Source of the DNA: Copromyces sp. CBS 386.78
Taxonomy: Eukaryota > Ascomycota > Sordariomycetes > Sordariales > Sordariaceae
Reading direction: 5' to 3'
Assembly: GCA_030685235.1 (NCBI GenBank)
Contig: MU839137.1
Span: 186,001 to 250,000 of the forward strand
Length of the DNA: 64,000 nt
Under the pieces are notes generated by a model. It did not search any database. It was not told the origin of the DNA and was given only the letters and a program-made list of their open reading frames with translations. Shown here piece after piece: positions 45,401 to 57,949 of the stretch (position 1 is its first letter; every line of letters starts with the position of its first letter). A program made the position numbers and the translations under genes.

Positions 45401-46482
45401 GCAGCACTTGCAGCAGTTGGTGCAGCAGATGAGCCACCCGAGCCACCCTGAGCTTCTGTGTTGCCCATAACTGTGTCCGCATCTGCACTGGAGTTCGAGA
45501 CCGGGTTTGCAGCTGGTCGCGCACCCTGCCCTCTCATCATATTTCCTGAAGAACCGCCATTCATGCCGTACTGCTCTGACGAGGAGACCGGTCCCATGTA
45601 GTGGAAGTGGGACGGACCCGGCTGTCCTGGGAAAGCTAGAGCAGAGTAAGGCGGATTTGTCGTCGTGAACTGTCCTGGCATCCAGGTGGGACCGGAGCTG
45701 ACCGTGTTTCGGACACTGACGCTCGTGGTGCTGACGCCCGTGGTCGGAGCGGTGACGTTGCCAGTATTGGCATTGTTATTGTTGTTACCGTTGCCTCCGT
45801 ATTGATGAGCATGACCAGATGCTGGATAGCCGTCTGGCAGGTTTCCGCCCTGGTTGTTCATGTTGTGGCCAGCGTTTCCACTATTGTCCTGGCCAGACTC
45901 TTGGCCAGTTCTGCCTTGGCTGTTCATACTGTTGTTGCTGTTGCTGGCAGCGTGAACGGGATCGTAACCTCGATTCGCCGAGTGGGACGTGGGCGGCGGA
46001 GGAGGGTCTGAGAGATGACTGGGAAACGATGGCGGCGTAGGCCCGTGTGATGCTGAAAGCTGCTGGATCTGAAGCGGAGGGAGAAAATAATAACTTTGAT
46101 GATGTGGAAGTGGGAGAGAGTTGTCGGAATAACCTGAGTGGAGGAAGAATGAGTGGTGTAATGTTGACGCGGGCGGTAGTAGTGGCGGCGGGTGAGGAAG
46201 GCTCGACTGTTGTTGATGGTAGCTGGCTGTTGTTGTTGGTGTTGGTGTTGTAGTTGTTGTTGACTGCCCGTGGTTCGGTTGTGATCCTCCAGCTCCTTCT
46301 GTTGTCCCAAGAACACTTCCACCTTCAGAGCCTCCCGTTTGTGTTCCACTTGCTGCGCCTTCCGTCATTCCACTCCTGTATGGGCAACGACTTTGCCCAC
46401 GGACCTGCGCACTATTCACCCACCAGCCGGCAAGAGGGACCGGATGAACAGAGGCCTGCATCGTGTAGTCCATTTCGTCCAT
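42476..46482 (-). CDS. RING-finger protein with long disordered regions (putative E3 ubiquitin ligase)
   Basis: The model is exons 46482-44364, 44303-44057, 44006-43805, 43720-43470 and 43385-42476, giving about 1242 residues. Introns 1 and 2 have GTAAGT donors and CTAAC/CTGAC branch sites; intron 3 (GTTAGT...TTCAG) is good. The fourth junction is uncertain: an in-frame TAG at 43391-43393 must be removed, and a frame-keeping 84-nt intron with a weak donor is my guess. Residues 1-650 are Ser/Pro/Gly/Asn/Gln-rich; an acidic coiled-coil follows (about 655-685). The RING lies at about 708-757: C-D-I-C-Y, C-K-H-V-F-G-E-H-C-I-K-K-W-F and C-P-Y-C-R, as in a conserved Pezizomycotina RING group. After it come a Glu/Arg/Ala coiled-coil and a Pro/Gln/Ser repeat tail. 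If the fourth intron is wrong, the protein ends at the TAG. The first ATG (46482) is used; an in-frame TTG lies at 46500. Substrates unknown. Confidence 0.72.
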
Positions 46483-49400
46483 AGTAGCACGCTGACTCAA
46501 GAGTGTAGATCGGTAAGAATGCTACAGCAAACGAACGAGCTTTGAAAAGGCCAGATCGAGCTGACGGATTCACAACGGACTGCTGCAGACACCGTCAAAC
46601 ATAGACCTTGCTCTTCTCAAAGGGCCCTCTGGGGGTTTTTCGTCACTGAAAAGTGTTTGGCCGGAGTTGGTATCAGAAAAAAGTCTATCGAGGTCTTTTG
46701 TTTCGTCGTGTGTCGTTTGCCCTTCACGGTCCCAAGTGGCATAGGCAGAAAGTCGAAAACCGTTGACTAGTGGGGTGAAAACGCGGCACCTTTAGACCGA
46801 ACTGTAGCCAAAGTGTATTCGCCCAAGTCCCATGTGAGGGCGAAATCGTCGTATCGCAACGGGGTAGCAAGTCTTGCAAGAATCAGCAAAGGTTCGCCCA
46901 AGACTAAATATTGGTTTTGGAAGCATGGGTAGGCACAGATATTTATTGATCGGTCTGCAGTATAAGCCCAATTTTGCCCATCGCAGCTAGGTATGTGACG
47001 GCTGCACGGCGGGCACTGGAATCCTCGACGTGGTTGGAAAAGCTCACAATTGTCGCAGTGCACCGAGATCAAGAGAGACTTCCGCCGAGTCCGCAAATAT
47101 GCGAAAATTGCCGGCCAGCCTTCTTAACCTTTCACGATTGCTTTGCCGGCTCCGCTGAGATGGCCCGTTCTATCTCCGTCTCTTATCACACCCTGATGTT
47201 CTGGGCCCTTACGATGAAAGGGGATGTTCTTTACCGCCGTTTGACGAACACCTTCATCCAAGGTAACCGGCCGGACCAAATGAGGAGAAACCGCTGTGCG
47301 TTTGAGGGAACTGGCGAGCGGACTCGGTGGGTGGAGGTAGACTGGGGTGCCCGCACACGTAGAGCTGAGGCTATTTATTTGTTGTCGGGTTCGAGTAGGC
47401 CGGAGCAGACGAGCAGGTGTAGGGGTAGGGCGGCGGGCATCAAGCCGCGGATAGGAAAGGGAAACGGAGAGAGATCGAAAGGAAACAAGCACGAGGCCGC
47501 GAGTGATGTGGGAATGCTGTTGGTTTTGTATCAGCCATGGAAAAAAGCCAGGGAGAGGCGGGACCGGGGCGGAGGTGGGCAGAGCAATGAACGCCTTGTC
47601 ACAGCGTCACAAGAGCAACAAATTCCCGTAAAATCATGTCATCAGTTCGTTTTTGGAACACTGGCCAGCATGAAGCGGAAGCGGACGGGAGTGGCAGCAG
47701 TTACATGGATGTAGGTAGGCTACTGGCTACCTATCTCCAACTGCCTCCACGAATACGCGTCCACTCATTGAACATGGCAAAGGCCAGCTGGAACTCTGGA
47801 AGCGAAGACCTTTCCGGGCGTTGATAAATGGGGACGGTACGTCGATGCCGGGGTTGGTGATACAGTCCAGTTAACCAGCAAACCCAACCACTTACCTACT
47901 CCATCCACCCTTCAGCCCTTGCAACGCCCACGTAAGAGTTATCTCTCGCGGTGTTGGAACTTTGATAAGAGAGACGCATCTGAATACAGGATATAACTGA
48001 TATACTGAATCGTATGTGCTCTCAGCACCTTTTGTCTTTGTTTCCGGCTTCGAACCACAGTTTCGATTTCAGACTACATGGGTCGTTGTGGTCAACCTCC
48101 TCGGGCATTCTTTCAACGGGGATGCGCTGTTGGAACTTGGCGGCGGGGTCGGTTCAAGCAGTGGGCCTGAGCCGTGAATCGGTCTGTGATGAGTGGGAGT
48201 CTGCTTGCCCGCTGGGGACCTCAATGCCCAACCAAGTCACAGCGCTTCTTCTCATTTTTGACCTTTCAATCATCCCACCGTTGCCTTGATGTGATCAGAG
48301 ATTCTTGCAGGTTGGTACCTATTCCGTGTTCTCAGTTTGCTATTAACTTGCTTTCGGATCAGGGCCACTTACGGTTCACTTCACTGCATGTCGTGGTACC
48401 ACCTAATAATTGATGCCTCAAGTAAAAGCCATCGCGCTGAAAACTCGTCTCACTGAGCTGCTGACTGGCAGATGCGACAGACAAGACAGTGTTTCCGGCG
48501 ACCGAGCGCAAGCCATCGGCCATCGTCCCCGCCTTTGTCCTTGCCATTCACCACAATTAGCGAGCATATATTTCGTATGACCACCAATGCAGCACCGCGC
48601 GCGTGCTCAGCAGGTGTAGAGGTGAATATGAGCTCTTCCTGCCATTTCTCTGAGATATAGGGCAGCGAGGGCAGGCAGTGGTGGCCCGGGTGTTCTGGAG
48701 CAGCGCATGGCAGAAGCATCCCCCGCCAAGACCGCCCCTTCGGACCCGGCCAGACCGCTCTCCGATATAAATACTTCCCGCCTCTTCGTTATCCTTCTCT
48801 CTTCCGACTGCAAGCAACTTCGGCAGCTTCGCCTTGTGTCTTTAAATTTCGAGTCCCTGAAACCTTCGGATCATGGGGGCAAGGTCCGGACCACCGATTA
48901 CCGTATCTTTGCAGCTTCCCCAACACTCTACCTCGGCGCTGACACTTCGGTTGCCCAGTGACCCGCCTATCCGTTCAGTACATACTTGTTGCAAGCAGCA
49001 CTCTTAACCGTCAACGCCTTCAACCATGAACCATCACCAAAATCTGAAAAGTACGCAAGCCTGCAACCATTTAGCGTGGTCTCCAAGCGTTGCTTGGTGG
49101 CACCACTAATACGATCATGAAAATGTGCGCCGGAGTGAACAAGCGAGAGCCGCATCAGAAAGACGCAAAGAAAAGCACCCGGCCTGTTGTTGCTCGCTCG
49201 CAGTCTCACACAACCCCTACCTCTGGACCTGGAGCTTATGATCCGTCTCACAGCAGCAAAGAACAGCATACGCTCAGGACAAACCAAGTCGGAGAACTTG
49301 TAGCGAGGGAGGAAGCAAGTAACCGTGCCATGTCATGAACCATGTGGCCTCAAATCGGGCAGCACCATGATAACGAATCCTGCGTTGCAAGCACCAAGGA

Positions 49401-52400
49401 ATTTCATGGGGAAATGTAGTGGGGTGCTAACTTTAAGGCTTGCAAACAAAAGTCCGTCAAAGGTTGGTCAGTGTGTGTTGGGTGAAGAGAAAGAGAGCCC
49501 AGTACACCGAAAACTCCGTCATCGTTGCCAGGGAGTTTCCTGCACCGGAAATTCTGGCAGCGTGACCAAATTCTCCGGCTCCGAGAACACGCTGCGTTGT
49601 TCAACCGCGAAGTAGTGATTGATCATTCTAGCAATGCGGCCTTCGGAAAAAGTGCCCGTTACTCAACAGCGGACCCTCTATTCTAGATTTTACCACCTCA
49701 AGGCTGACCAAAGCAAGTCCTGGAACGAACAGACACAGACCTCCAGGTCGAACAGCCGTACTCTTCGCAACTCAACCAACATCCATACTACCAATTTTCA
49801 TGCAAGAAGTTGATAACCCGATGCGTTTTGCCCGGTTTATACATGCTCTCTAATTTTCCCCTTCGAATGTGGTTATCCCGTTATTTTATTGTGAAGTTTT
49901 GCATACCCCTGTCACGAGAACCGCGCTAACAAACTTTCAGGCATTGATGTATACCTACCTACCCTGTCGCTTAAGCACTTATCCATTGGTTCAGCGTAAA
50001 TAGCTTCTTGAGTCTCTGAAAGCTGATTTGTCCAACAGCACCGCAATCCCGGGGTTGATCGTCTTCACTAGCTCGTCGGCTCGCCAGCAACAGCGATGAT
50101 GATGAATCTGTTGTTGTCGTTGGGGATTTCCAGGCAAGATGTCTATCGCGGAGGATGTGAGGTTGACCAGTACGCAAAACGATTTTTGCTCAACAACTTG
50201 CAGTTCTGAGGAGTCCAGAAGTGAACACCCCGACATGGTCCCACGCCCCTTCGACAATTTTTATTGCTCTTTATAGAAAGGTCAGCGATAGAAGTTGGTT
50301 AGCTCTGTCGATGTCGAACGGAAACTAGCCTGGACCTAGGAAACCCAAATTGGGCAGGCCCTGCAGGCTGTGGCCAATGAGGTGTAAGACAAGGCCAACT
50401 GACCAGCTCTCTGCTCTCTTCCCCCCTCCTCCAAGTTCAAACAACCCCTCCTTTACATCGGGGCTTTTCGATTTTTCAGTTTCGCCCAGTTGATTCTCTC
50501 GCGTGGTTGGCCGCATAAGGTTTCTTGGACTACCTACTCCGATTACTTCTGCATCTAGCACAACATCAGAAAAAGCATTTCCCAGCCCCCGCCCTCCGTG
50601 ACCATAAATGCCTCCTCCGTCTGGGCAACTGTCGGGTTGCAATTTCCATTGCCCATGCCAAGTGGCCAGCCAAAACGAAAGGACGCCCTGCTTTGCCCCT
50701 AATCTCTACTTTAACACCATGAACTGCACCTCACCATTGCAGTAAAGGGCGCAGAGCGGAATCGTTCGACGTTCACAAGTGGAACAAGGTAAAACTAAAT
50801 GATGAGCAACATTGCAAACATTCACGTTTTTTTTCTTGGCCTGGACACTTCTTGCCTAAGGTGATAGGTGAGAACAAGATCAACTGTGAGAATCCAGTTT
50901 TGGCTGGCAAGGCAAGAGATTTATTTTAGAAACAAGGATAACTTCTCCCGCGTGAGCTGTCAGTTCGGAGACCAGGAGGACTTCTCGTCTGTCGTCAAGG
51001 TCTACTTCTTTCTGATACCAGCCCGATAACCCTCCCAAGCGTTTCAACTTGATACCAGAAAACATTTTCATTCTACTCGCATCACTAGAATGCCCGACAG
51101 TCAAGCTTATCCACCCGATCCGACCACGCCGACCGGCTTACACCCGTCAAACAGTGGGTCCCGACTTCCGAATGTCGGGTCGGGTTCGGGCACCGGCACC
51201 ATCGGAGCGGATTCCAGGTTGTGGTCGGGCATCCATCCCTTCCACCAAAAAATCACAACCAGCAGCACAAAATGTGACATCTGGGTTTCAGACAGAGTCT
51301 TTTTCACTGTAACTGTCGTAGCTATCCCGAATATATATACCAGTACTTTGTTTACTTGCTTACCTTCCTATCTCCTGAAACCTGTGATGTTTGATCCATT
51401 TCCTGGTTCATGCTCCGTTTGAACTCTCATCAGCAACCAATTGAGTGGAGAATCCTCTCTCTCCCTTCAGGCTTTCCTGTTACCATTCAGGTGTCATGTT
51501 TTGGCTCTTATGGCTCTCACTGGGGTGGTTGTTGCCACTTGCTAGGGGCAACTCGGACAATAGAACAGACCGCTGGCCGAGAGGTACTGGCTGCAATCCA
51601 AGCAGACGGACGGATTGTAAAGTTAAAAATTTCGATGACCAATCTCTTCTGAGCATCGGTTTCGGTTCAATTCAACACAAAGCGGGATGCTGTCTCGTTT
51701 GTTGGTGTTGGCTGACATCGACTTGTGCTTTACTGCTGTTGGCTTTCTCCCAGGTCCCAACTGAGGTGAGCCGCCCCCGACTCCGATCCGTCCAACCGTG
51801 ACTCGTCTTGATGTTTGTCGTCCGCGCCGTGTGCCATGCCAGCCAGGAAGAGAGACGGCATAAAACAGCCGTTGCTGCGGTAGCATCCCTTGGTATTCCC
51901 TTCAAAAACTCAAGCAAAAGGGCCTTCGGGAGGACTAAGTAAAAGGTTGTCTGATTCAAACAGGCAGAATGCAGTGCCGGTGCCGCGCAACTGCTTCGAA
52001 CTTGAAGTCATCCAAGGTTGGTTTGCACTCGATTGCGCGCCTGAAATTTGAAGTTTGAGCAAAAGCGAGACCTGACTGCGAGAATGGGATGTTGGTGGAC
52101 CGTGCTCACCACTTGCACAGGGCAGTTACCATAGCAGTTGGTGCGCCGCCGCGACAGCGATATCGCGCGATAGCGACACTGCAACTGCGCCGCCAAACAT
52201 CCATGTTGCCATGTTGACTGCGGAACAGACTGTCGCAACAACCTCTTGACGCAAAATAAAAACTCGCAAAAAAAAGGAAAAGTGCTGAAGCCTTCCAAAA
52301 AGTGACAGAGTGCTTGCAGCCAAGAAAAGGAAACAAAAAAGACGAAAAAAAGAATGACAAAAATATGATTCGAATTCTGGATGTCCAGATGGTTTGTTCC

Positions 52401-52849
52401 AAAGATTAGGGTATTGGAGTATTTTGAGCCAACTCACGGTCACATCCGGTAAAAGGCAGGAGATGAGTTCGTATGAGCAGGCCCACTCCAACGGGACAGA
52501 GCAAAAGACATAACCTATATACCACAGAGCATTGACCACCAGAACATGGCCCCCTCGCTGAACCCCAGCTTATCGGTCCCTTGATGGCCTTATCGCTTAA
52601 TCGATTGCGTCCTCGAGTCGCGTCTCTCCGTCCCGTCCGCTGCCTTCTCCTATTCAACTATCGTCTCTTTGATCGTGACCCTTTCGCTCTTTGTTCGGCT
52701 GGTGGCATACTACCTACCGATCACCGATCGTTCACAACCCATACTCACGCTCGTGCAATTTCTCTACGCGACGAACTCGGGGAATGGCGCTATAAACCCC
52801 CCTCTCGCAAACCACCCAAACCTCCTAAACCTCCATTCCCACCACGGCG
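46483..52849. other. 6.4-kb intergenic interval
   Basis: This lies between two divergent starts (RING gene - and deacetylase +). It should hold both promoters. Several frames of 60-250 codons exist, but the longest (46974-47714) has no ATG at its start and no motif. A GC-rich near-palindrome lies at 52150-52180 (AGCGATATCGCGCGATAGCG). A CTATAAAC element lies at 52790-52797, about 55 bp before the deacetylase ATG, and could be a TATA box. Confidence 0.45.
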
Positions 52850-53785
52850 ATGCCCCGACTCCTCCCGCGCCTCTTCGCCCTCCCCTCCAAACTCCTCCAC
52901 CGCCGCACCCGCCGCGCCCGCATGGCCACCCTTATCCTCCTCCTGCTCGTCCTGCCCCTCGTTCTGGTTCTGCCCTTCTACACCATCTACAAGCCGCCCT
53001 CCAGCCTGATAAAGTACTTTTCTCGACGCTGGACCGACGTCCTCTGGCGCCTTTGGCTGCCGCCGCACCGCAAGATCGTGGCGCTCACCATCGACGATGC
53101 GCCGTCCGATCACACGCTCGATATTTTGGCAGCCCTAAAAGCGGGCGGGGCCCACGCAACTTTCTTTGTCATTGGTGGGCAGGTTAGGGGAAGGGAGGAT
53201 ATACTCCGGGAGATTGTGCGGCAGGGACATGAGCTGGGGAATCACGGGATGCATGACGAGATGGCGAGGGAGCTGGTGGATGAGGAACTTGAGAAACAGA
53301 TGAGGGAGGTGGAGGGAATGATTAGGGGGGCATATGAGGCTGAGGGACGAGTGTGGCCTCCGAGATCTGGTGGCTCTGGCTCTGGCTCTGGCTCTCCTGC
53401 TAGTCATGCGGAGCGGACATCAACACATGGGACGGATGGGACAGATACAAGAACAAGAGAAGGAGGCACGGTCGAAGATAAAGTCATCGAGGGCAAATAT
53501 TACCGCCCCGGATCGGGGTTCTTTAGTGAGAGGATGTTGACCCTTGTCAGAAAGCTGGGGTATAGGTTGGTGTTGGGGAGTATTTACCCGCATGATGCGC
53601 AGATTGCGTATGCGTGGTTGAATGCCAGGCACATTCTCAGTATGTTGAGCCCGGGAGGGATTATTATCTGTCATGATCGGAGGAGCTGGACGCCGCCCAT
53701 GTTGAGGAAGGTGTTGCCGGAGATGCAGAGGAGGGGTTATAAAGCTGTTACGGTGTCGCAGCTTTTGGAGGAGGCGACGGGGTGA
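52850..53785 (+). CDS. Membrane-anchored polysaccharide deacetylase (NodB domain)
   Basis: The gene has one exon and 311 residues. A basic N-terminus (R18-R24) and a hydrophobic segment (about 26-47) make it a likely type II membrane protein with the catalytic domain in the secretory lumen or outside. NodB motifs: T-I-D-D-A-P (80-85, metal and catalytic Asp), G-H-E-L-G-N-H-G-M-H-D (126-136, metal-binding His), Y-Y-R-P-G-S-G-F-F (217-225) and I-I-I-C-H-D (271-276). Such enzymes remove acetyl groups from chitin-type or other N-acetylated glycans, so a cell-wall role is likely. Between the second and third motifs lies a Gly/Ser/Thr-rich, acidic insertion (about 172-215) not needed for the fold. 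The 3' end faces the ankyrin gene across 504 bp. Confidence 0.88.
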   Translation: MPRLLPRLFALPSKLLHRRTRRARMATLILLLLVLPLVLVLPFYTIYKPPSSLIKYFSRRWTDVLWRLWLPPHRKIVALTIDDAPSDHTLDILAALKAGGAHATFFVIGGQVRGREDILREIVRQGHELGNHGMHDEMARELVDEELEKQMREVEGMIRGAYEAEGRVWPPRSGGSGSGSGSPASHAERTSTHGTDGTDTRTREGGTVEDKVIEGKYYRPGSGFFSERMLTLVRKLGYRLVLGSIYPHDAQIAYAWLNARHILSMLSPGGIIICHDRRSWTPPMLRKVLPEMQRRGYKAVTVSQLLEEATG

Positions 53786-54289
53786 ACGCTTTTTTTCTTT
53801 TCGTCGGGGGTTTGAATCACTACTATCTTGCATGTCGGCGTTACGGAAAAGGTGCGGAGACATCATTTTGGTGGGAATAGTTGTGACGGAAAAGCAGTCC
53901 GCAGCCAACAATGTCATTGCATTTTCCGATTCAAGGTCCACCTCGCCGGCAGTGTCAAAAACTAGACACGGGATTTCTTCAAGCGGGACTAGAACAACAC
54001 AGGTTCTATAAAAGTCGTGGTGTCGGAGTTGCCATTGATCGTGGGAGCGCATCAGAAAATGCCCGGCTTTGGCTTTCAAACCGCCATTAGGTTACATTAA
54101 TAATTACTATGTACAAAAAGGTCCATATGAACGAGGGACGACAAAGGTATAAGGTCTACAAGTAGCATCTATCACATCAAACGTCAAGAACATCCGAACC
54201 CAGTCAAGCAAAAACGCCACCACTAAAAGGAAAAGAAAAACAGAGATATCATCGTACACATCACGACCTCTCACAACCACGTGCAACAC
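53786..54289. other. Convergent 3' spacer
   Basis: The spacer between the deacetylase (+) and the ankyrin gene (-). No frame or repeat of note; presumably both 3' untranslated regions. Confidence 0.5.
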
Positions 54290-56705
54290 TCACTCACCAC
54301 CCGGCATCACGACCCCCGTCTCCAAAAACAGCACGCACTCCGCATGCCTGCCCACCCTCCTCATCCCCTCCGTCATCGGCATGAACCCCTTAACACTCAT
54401 CCTCTGTATCGCCAGATCCAGCGGCGTCTGTCCCCTGCGATTCATCACTCTTCCCAGATCGGGGTTCTGCTGGCACAGCTCCACCACGGCACTGAGCAAG
54501 CCCAGCTCGGCAGCGTGGTGCAAAGCGTTGTTGCCGTCTATATCAACGAGCTCAGGGCGCGCCCCATGTGCAAGCAGCAGGTGGAGACATTCTATTAGCA
54601 TGTTGTTGGGGTAAGGGTAGTGGGAGTAGTTGCCCCAGGCGAACTGCCGGAGGAGGGTCATGAGGGGTGTGTGGAAGTGCGGGACGTCGCGGTTGTTGGG
54701 GTCTTCGGGGACGTCGCCGGTGAGGGCGAGGGCGAGGACTTGGGGGAAGGAGAGGCTGGTTGTTGTGGTGCTGATGGTTGAGCTGGCCGTGGGGGATCTT
54801 TGGTGGTGTTGGTGCGGGTTGACGGCCAATATGGCGGTTGGTTCGACTCCGACGTCGAGGTCAAGGTCGAGGAAGCTGGTGTCGCTGAGCGGTGGCGGTG
54901 GGGTGGAGAAGGGTGGAGGGTTGGAAGAGGGGGGAGTGTAGTAACAGAGGTTTTCGGAAGTGGGTGGACACATGTTGCGTCCTACATTGAAGGAGGCGAC
55001 GATCTGGTGTAGGTTATTACGCCCCTGAGGGTCGACAGGGACGTGGGCGAAGAGCGAGGGCGGTTTGATCCAGACGGTCCGGTAGGCGGTACCGTAGCGG
55101 GCGAGGAAGTAGTCGCAGTAGGCTGAGGCGGCTTCGAGTTGGGAGGGGTCGGGGATGAGGCTGTTGCCTTCGATGATGTTCAGACGAGCCCGGATGGCTT
55201 GGATCAGGGGTGGTTGAGGAGTGTGATGAGGGTTGAGGCTGGGGCTGGAGGGATATCGTAGGAGAAAGAGGCGAGTGGCTTCGGGGAGGTAGGAGAAGAT
55301 GGCTTCTAGGGCTTCGATGGTGAAGTCGGGGCGGGTGAGAAGCCGCTCGATAAATGTCACGCCGGAAGAGTCCAGTTGACAGAAGTTGAACTCGCGGCCA
55401 ACGAGATATTTCGTGAAGTGGGCGAGCTCGTTGATGTCGAGTGATCTAGGGTTGAGCACGTGAAGGAAGAGTTCGTTCAAGTGGTTAGGCGTGTTGAGGG
55501 TTATGGTAGTCGATCTCACCATAATCTGGAAGAGGACAGGCCCGGGAGCTATCCATCGGGCAGCGACGTGGAGGGCTGTATTTCCAAGTCCATCCTGGTC
55601 GTTAACCTCCTCGTCGGCGCAGACGAAGGTATCGGCCGACCGGTTGCCAAAACAGACGGCACTGATACGCTTGTGGATGCACCACGCCTTTTTGCTGCAA
55701 CAGTGCTTGAGAAGCTCTTGGTTTGCTTGGCTATCGGCGTTCTGCACATACTTGTCGCTATAGTGTATCGGGTGTTCAGGAGACATGGCCTTGCCCTCTG
55801 GCATCGCTGACTTCTTTTTCCCTCGCCCTTCGTATAGCGTGGCTGATGAGTTCGACCTGGAGAGGAACGAACGCTGGTTCCAATGGGGAGAAGAACAAGA
55901 AGAGGCGTTACTGCTTGAGCATATGGACAGCCCGCTCAAAAGACTGACAACATCAGCCAGGAACGACGAAGTGCGTCCTGGAAGCTTAACCCGCAGACTT
56001 TCCACTCGACTGCATCGCCTTTCCTTGATGGTCTTGGAGTTGTGCTTGAATATTCTCCCTGTTGAAGCTGCTACCTCAGGGGCGGGCATCTCGGCTTCGG
56101 GCGAGTCGAAGCTTGTTGCTGTGGAGGAACCCGCAGGTATCGAGCTCAGGTCGCTTGCACTGGCCTGTTGCAACCCCAAATGGTGCGATATACTGAGCCG
56201 GGTCATCTCTCGACCCAAAGTCTTCGTCGGACAGTTGGAAACAGGAGACTGCTGTCGCCAATTGGACGGATTCTTGGCCAAAAGAATGGCACAGTCAATC
56301 TCACCCCCCTTTGGTGGATCGGAAGCCGGACGTCCATCCCTTAAAGACCTCAAATAGGCCAATCGCCTTTCCATCGACGCTCGGTTCTTGGGCCTCCTCT
56401 GGCGGTAGGACTTTGATAGAAGCTCGTTGAGAAGACATTGTGTATGTCGAGGTCTGTATGTTGAAGTTAGCACTGATGGTCAGAGACAAGAGAAGGGCGG
56501 ATGTGTCCTACTTTGGTTGAAAGGATCCCTCGGCAAGGAGGTCAAGGATCTCCTTCAACGACAGGCCGGACTCGGGAGTGCATAGATACAGACGGAGAAG
56601 TCTCCTCTTCCGTGATGGCGTCCAGTCTATCGCCGGCCGTCCCCTCCTCCGGACTTGAGACTCGCCCGTCGGTTTTGCGATCTTTCCATCTTTCGTTCTA
56701 GGCAT
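54290..56705 (-). CDS. Ankyrin-repeat protein with Clr5-like N-terminus
   Basis: The model is exons 56705-56512 and 56453-54290, giving 785 residues; the 58-nt intron has a GTAGGA donor, GCTAAC branch site and ACAG acceptor, and joins F-Q-P-K to P-R-H-T. Residues 18-90 are basic (R-R-R-G-R-P-A-I-D-W, then L-K-E-I-L-D-L-L, R-R-P-K-N-R) and resemble the Clr5 domain of fungal regulators, a possible DNA-binding part. A Cys-rich patch lies at about 316-332 (C-C-S-K...W-C-I-H...C). Ankyrin-type segments are D-G-L-G-N-T-A-L-H-V-A-A (about 350-362) and D-I-D-G-N-N-A-L-H-H-A-A...G-Q-T-P-L-D-L-A-I (about 702-748). Ser/Pro-rich linkers lie between. Probably a nuclear regulator or scaffold; partners unknown. 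The ATG was chosen as the first in the conserved basic leader. Confidence 0.82.
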
Positions 56706-57949
56706 GGTGGCTGTTTCTGTTTGGCTTGACTTACGGACGTAAGATCAGCAAACAACAAAAGGAGTAGAAGCCTCGGGAGGGAAGGGCCAGAGCGGGACAT
56801 GATATACACATGCGCAACCATCCGCGAGAGCCATCCGACCCGGAAGAGACTAAGCCTTCTCCGGAGGCTCATGTCAAGCCATGGTTTGAAACAGACCGTT
56901 ATTTCCTGGGGGTGGGAGAGTTGTAATCCAAAGTCTCCGGTCGCCGCCGATCTTTGGTAACTGTTCGAGAAGGACGTCATGATGCCGGTACGCCGTGTGC
57001 CGGTATTGAAGGGAGACGAGCCTCGACGTTGGATGATCTCCCCACAAACTGAACATGTTAGGCCCCGGCTCGTGAGCCAAGCCGTGCAAATCAATGCAGG
57101 ATACCCTGGGATACGATCAGATGGGAGTGAACTTGGTGCCATTTTCGGACCGTTGCGGTGTCAAACATAGTCGGCTTGCCCTTGGAGCCAAGCTGCAGCC
57201 AGTCGCCTCAATCGGGAAGAGCTGTCTGGGATATCTCACCAGGATGGTGTAGATTGCACGCTTGCGCACACTCCTCGCCGTCTCTTCTTGGTAAAGTCTC
57301 TCCACGTGGGGTGGTGTTTGCTTGTTCATCTGCGACAGACGGAGCCCCTGAGAACTGCCAACAATGCCGCCATTCGACGTCAAAGGGGGCGCCACCTTTT
57401 GGCCCATGGAAGCAATGGAAGCAATGGACCGGGAGATCCATCGGGCAATCTGATCCTTTTGATCCTCAAGTTCTGAGATTTGGGGATGTCGATATGCATT
57501 TATGCTCGGCTTACCCGTCCCTTGGATACCGTTAGGTTTCGGATACGACGTTTCAAATGCTCCTTCGACAATCACGTTCCTGAAGGGGGCGATGCTTGGA
57601 CCCTTGAACACGAAAGCGAGGTGTCGTCATCCGTCCGCAAGGGGAAGCCAACGGCCGATAGAGGCTCTTGGGATTCCCGTCGTCGTGGTCAGCATCACGG
57701 GCACACGTCACACACCCGCCCGTCATGACAGATACTTTTCGGACTTTTAGCGAATGATCAGTGATCGAATGAGTGATCAATGAAGGTCTCCGTGTGCCCG
57801 AGGAATGAGTGGTTGTTTCAAGTGGAGAAGAAGTCTTCTAGAAGGAATCCTTCCCGTGGCCTCGGGACGATCCAGGGTTTGTCGCCGGAACTGTTAGCGC
57901 TTACGTAAGCATGCACATGCAAGGCAGGTGCACATGTACTGCCATGCCC
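56706..57949. other. Promoter/leader of the ankyrin gene and edge of the gypsy block
   Basis: No gene is called. Minus-strand frames of 164-171 codons (57142-56627 and 57611-57117) overlap the leader and first codons of the ankyrin gene and lack motifs. Composition is normal until about 57900, then becomes AT-rich abruptly. Confidence 0.45.

Noticed and set aside
46974..47714. 246-codon plus-strand open frame upstream of the RING gene
   Set aside because: It starts with TTG, has no recognisable motif, and lies where the RING promoter and leader should be.
56627..57611. Minus-strand frames of 164-171 codons before the ankyrin gene
   Set aside because: They overlap the ankyrin start codon and leader in another frame and contain no known motif.
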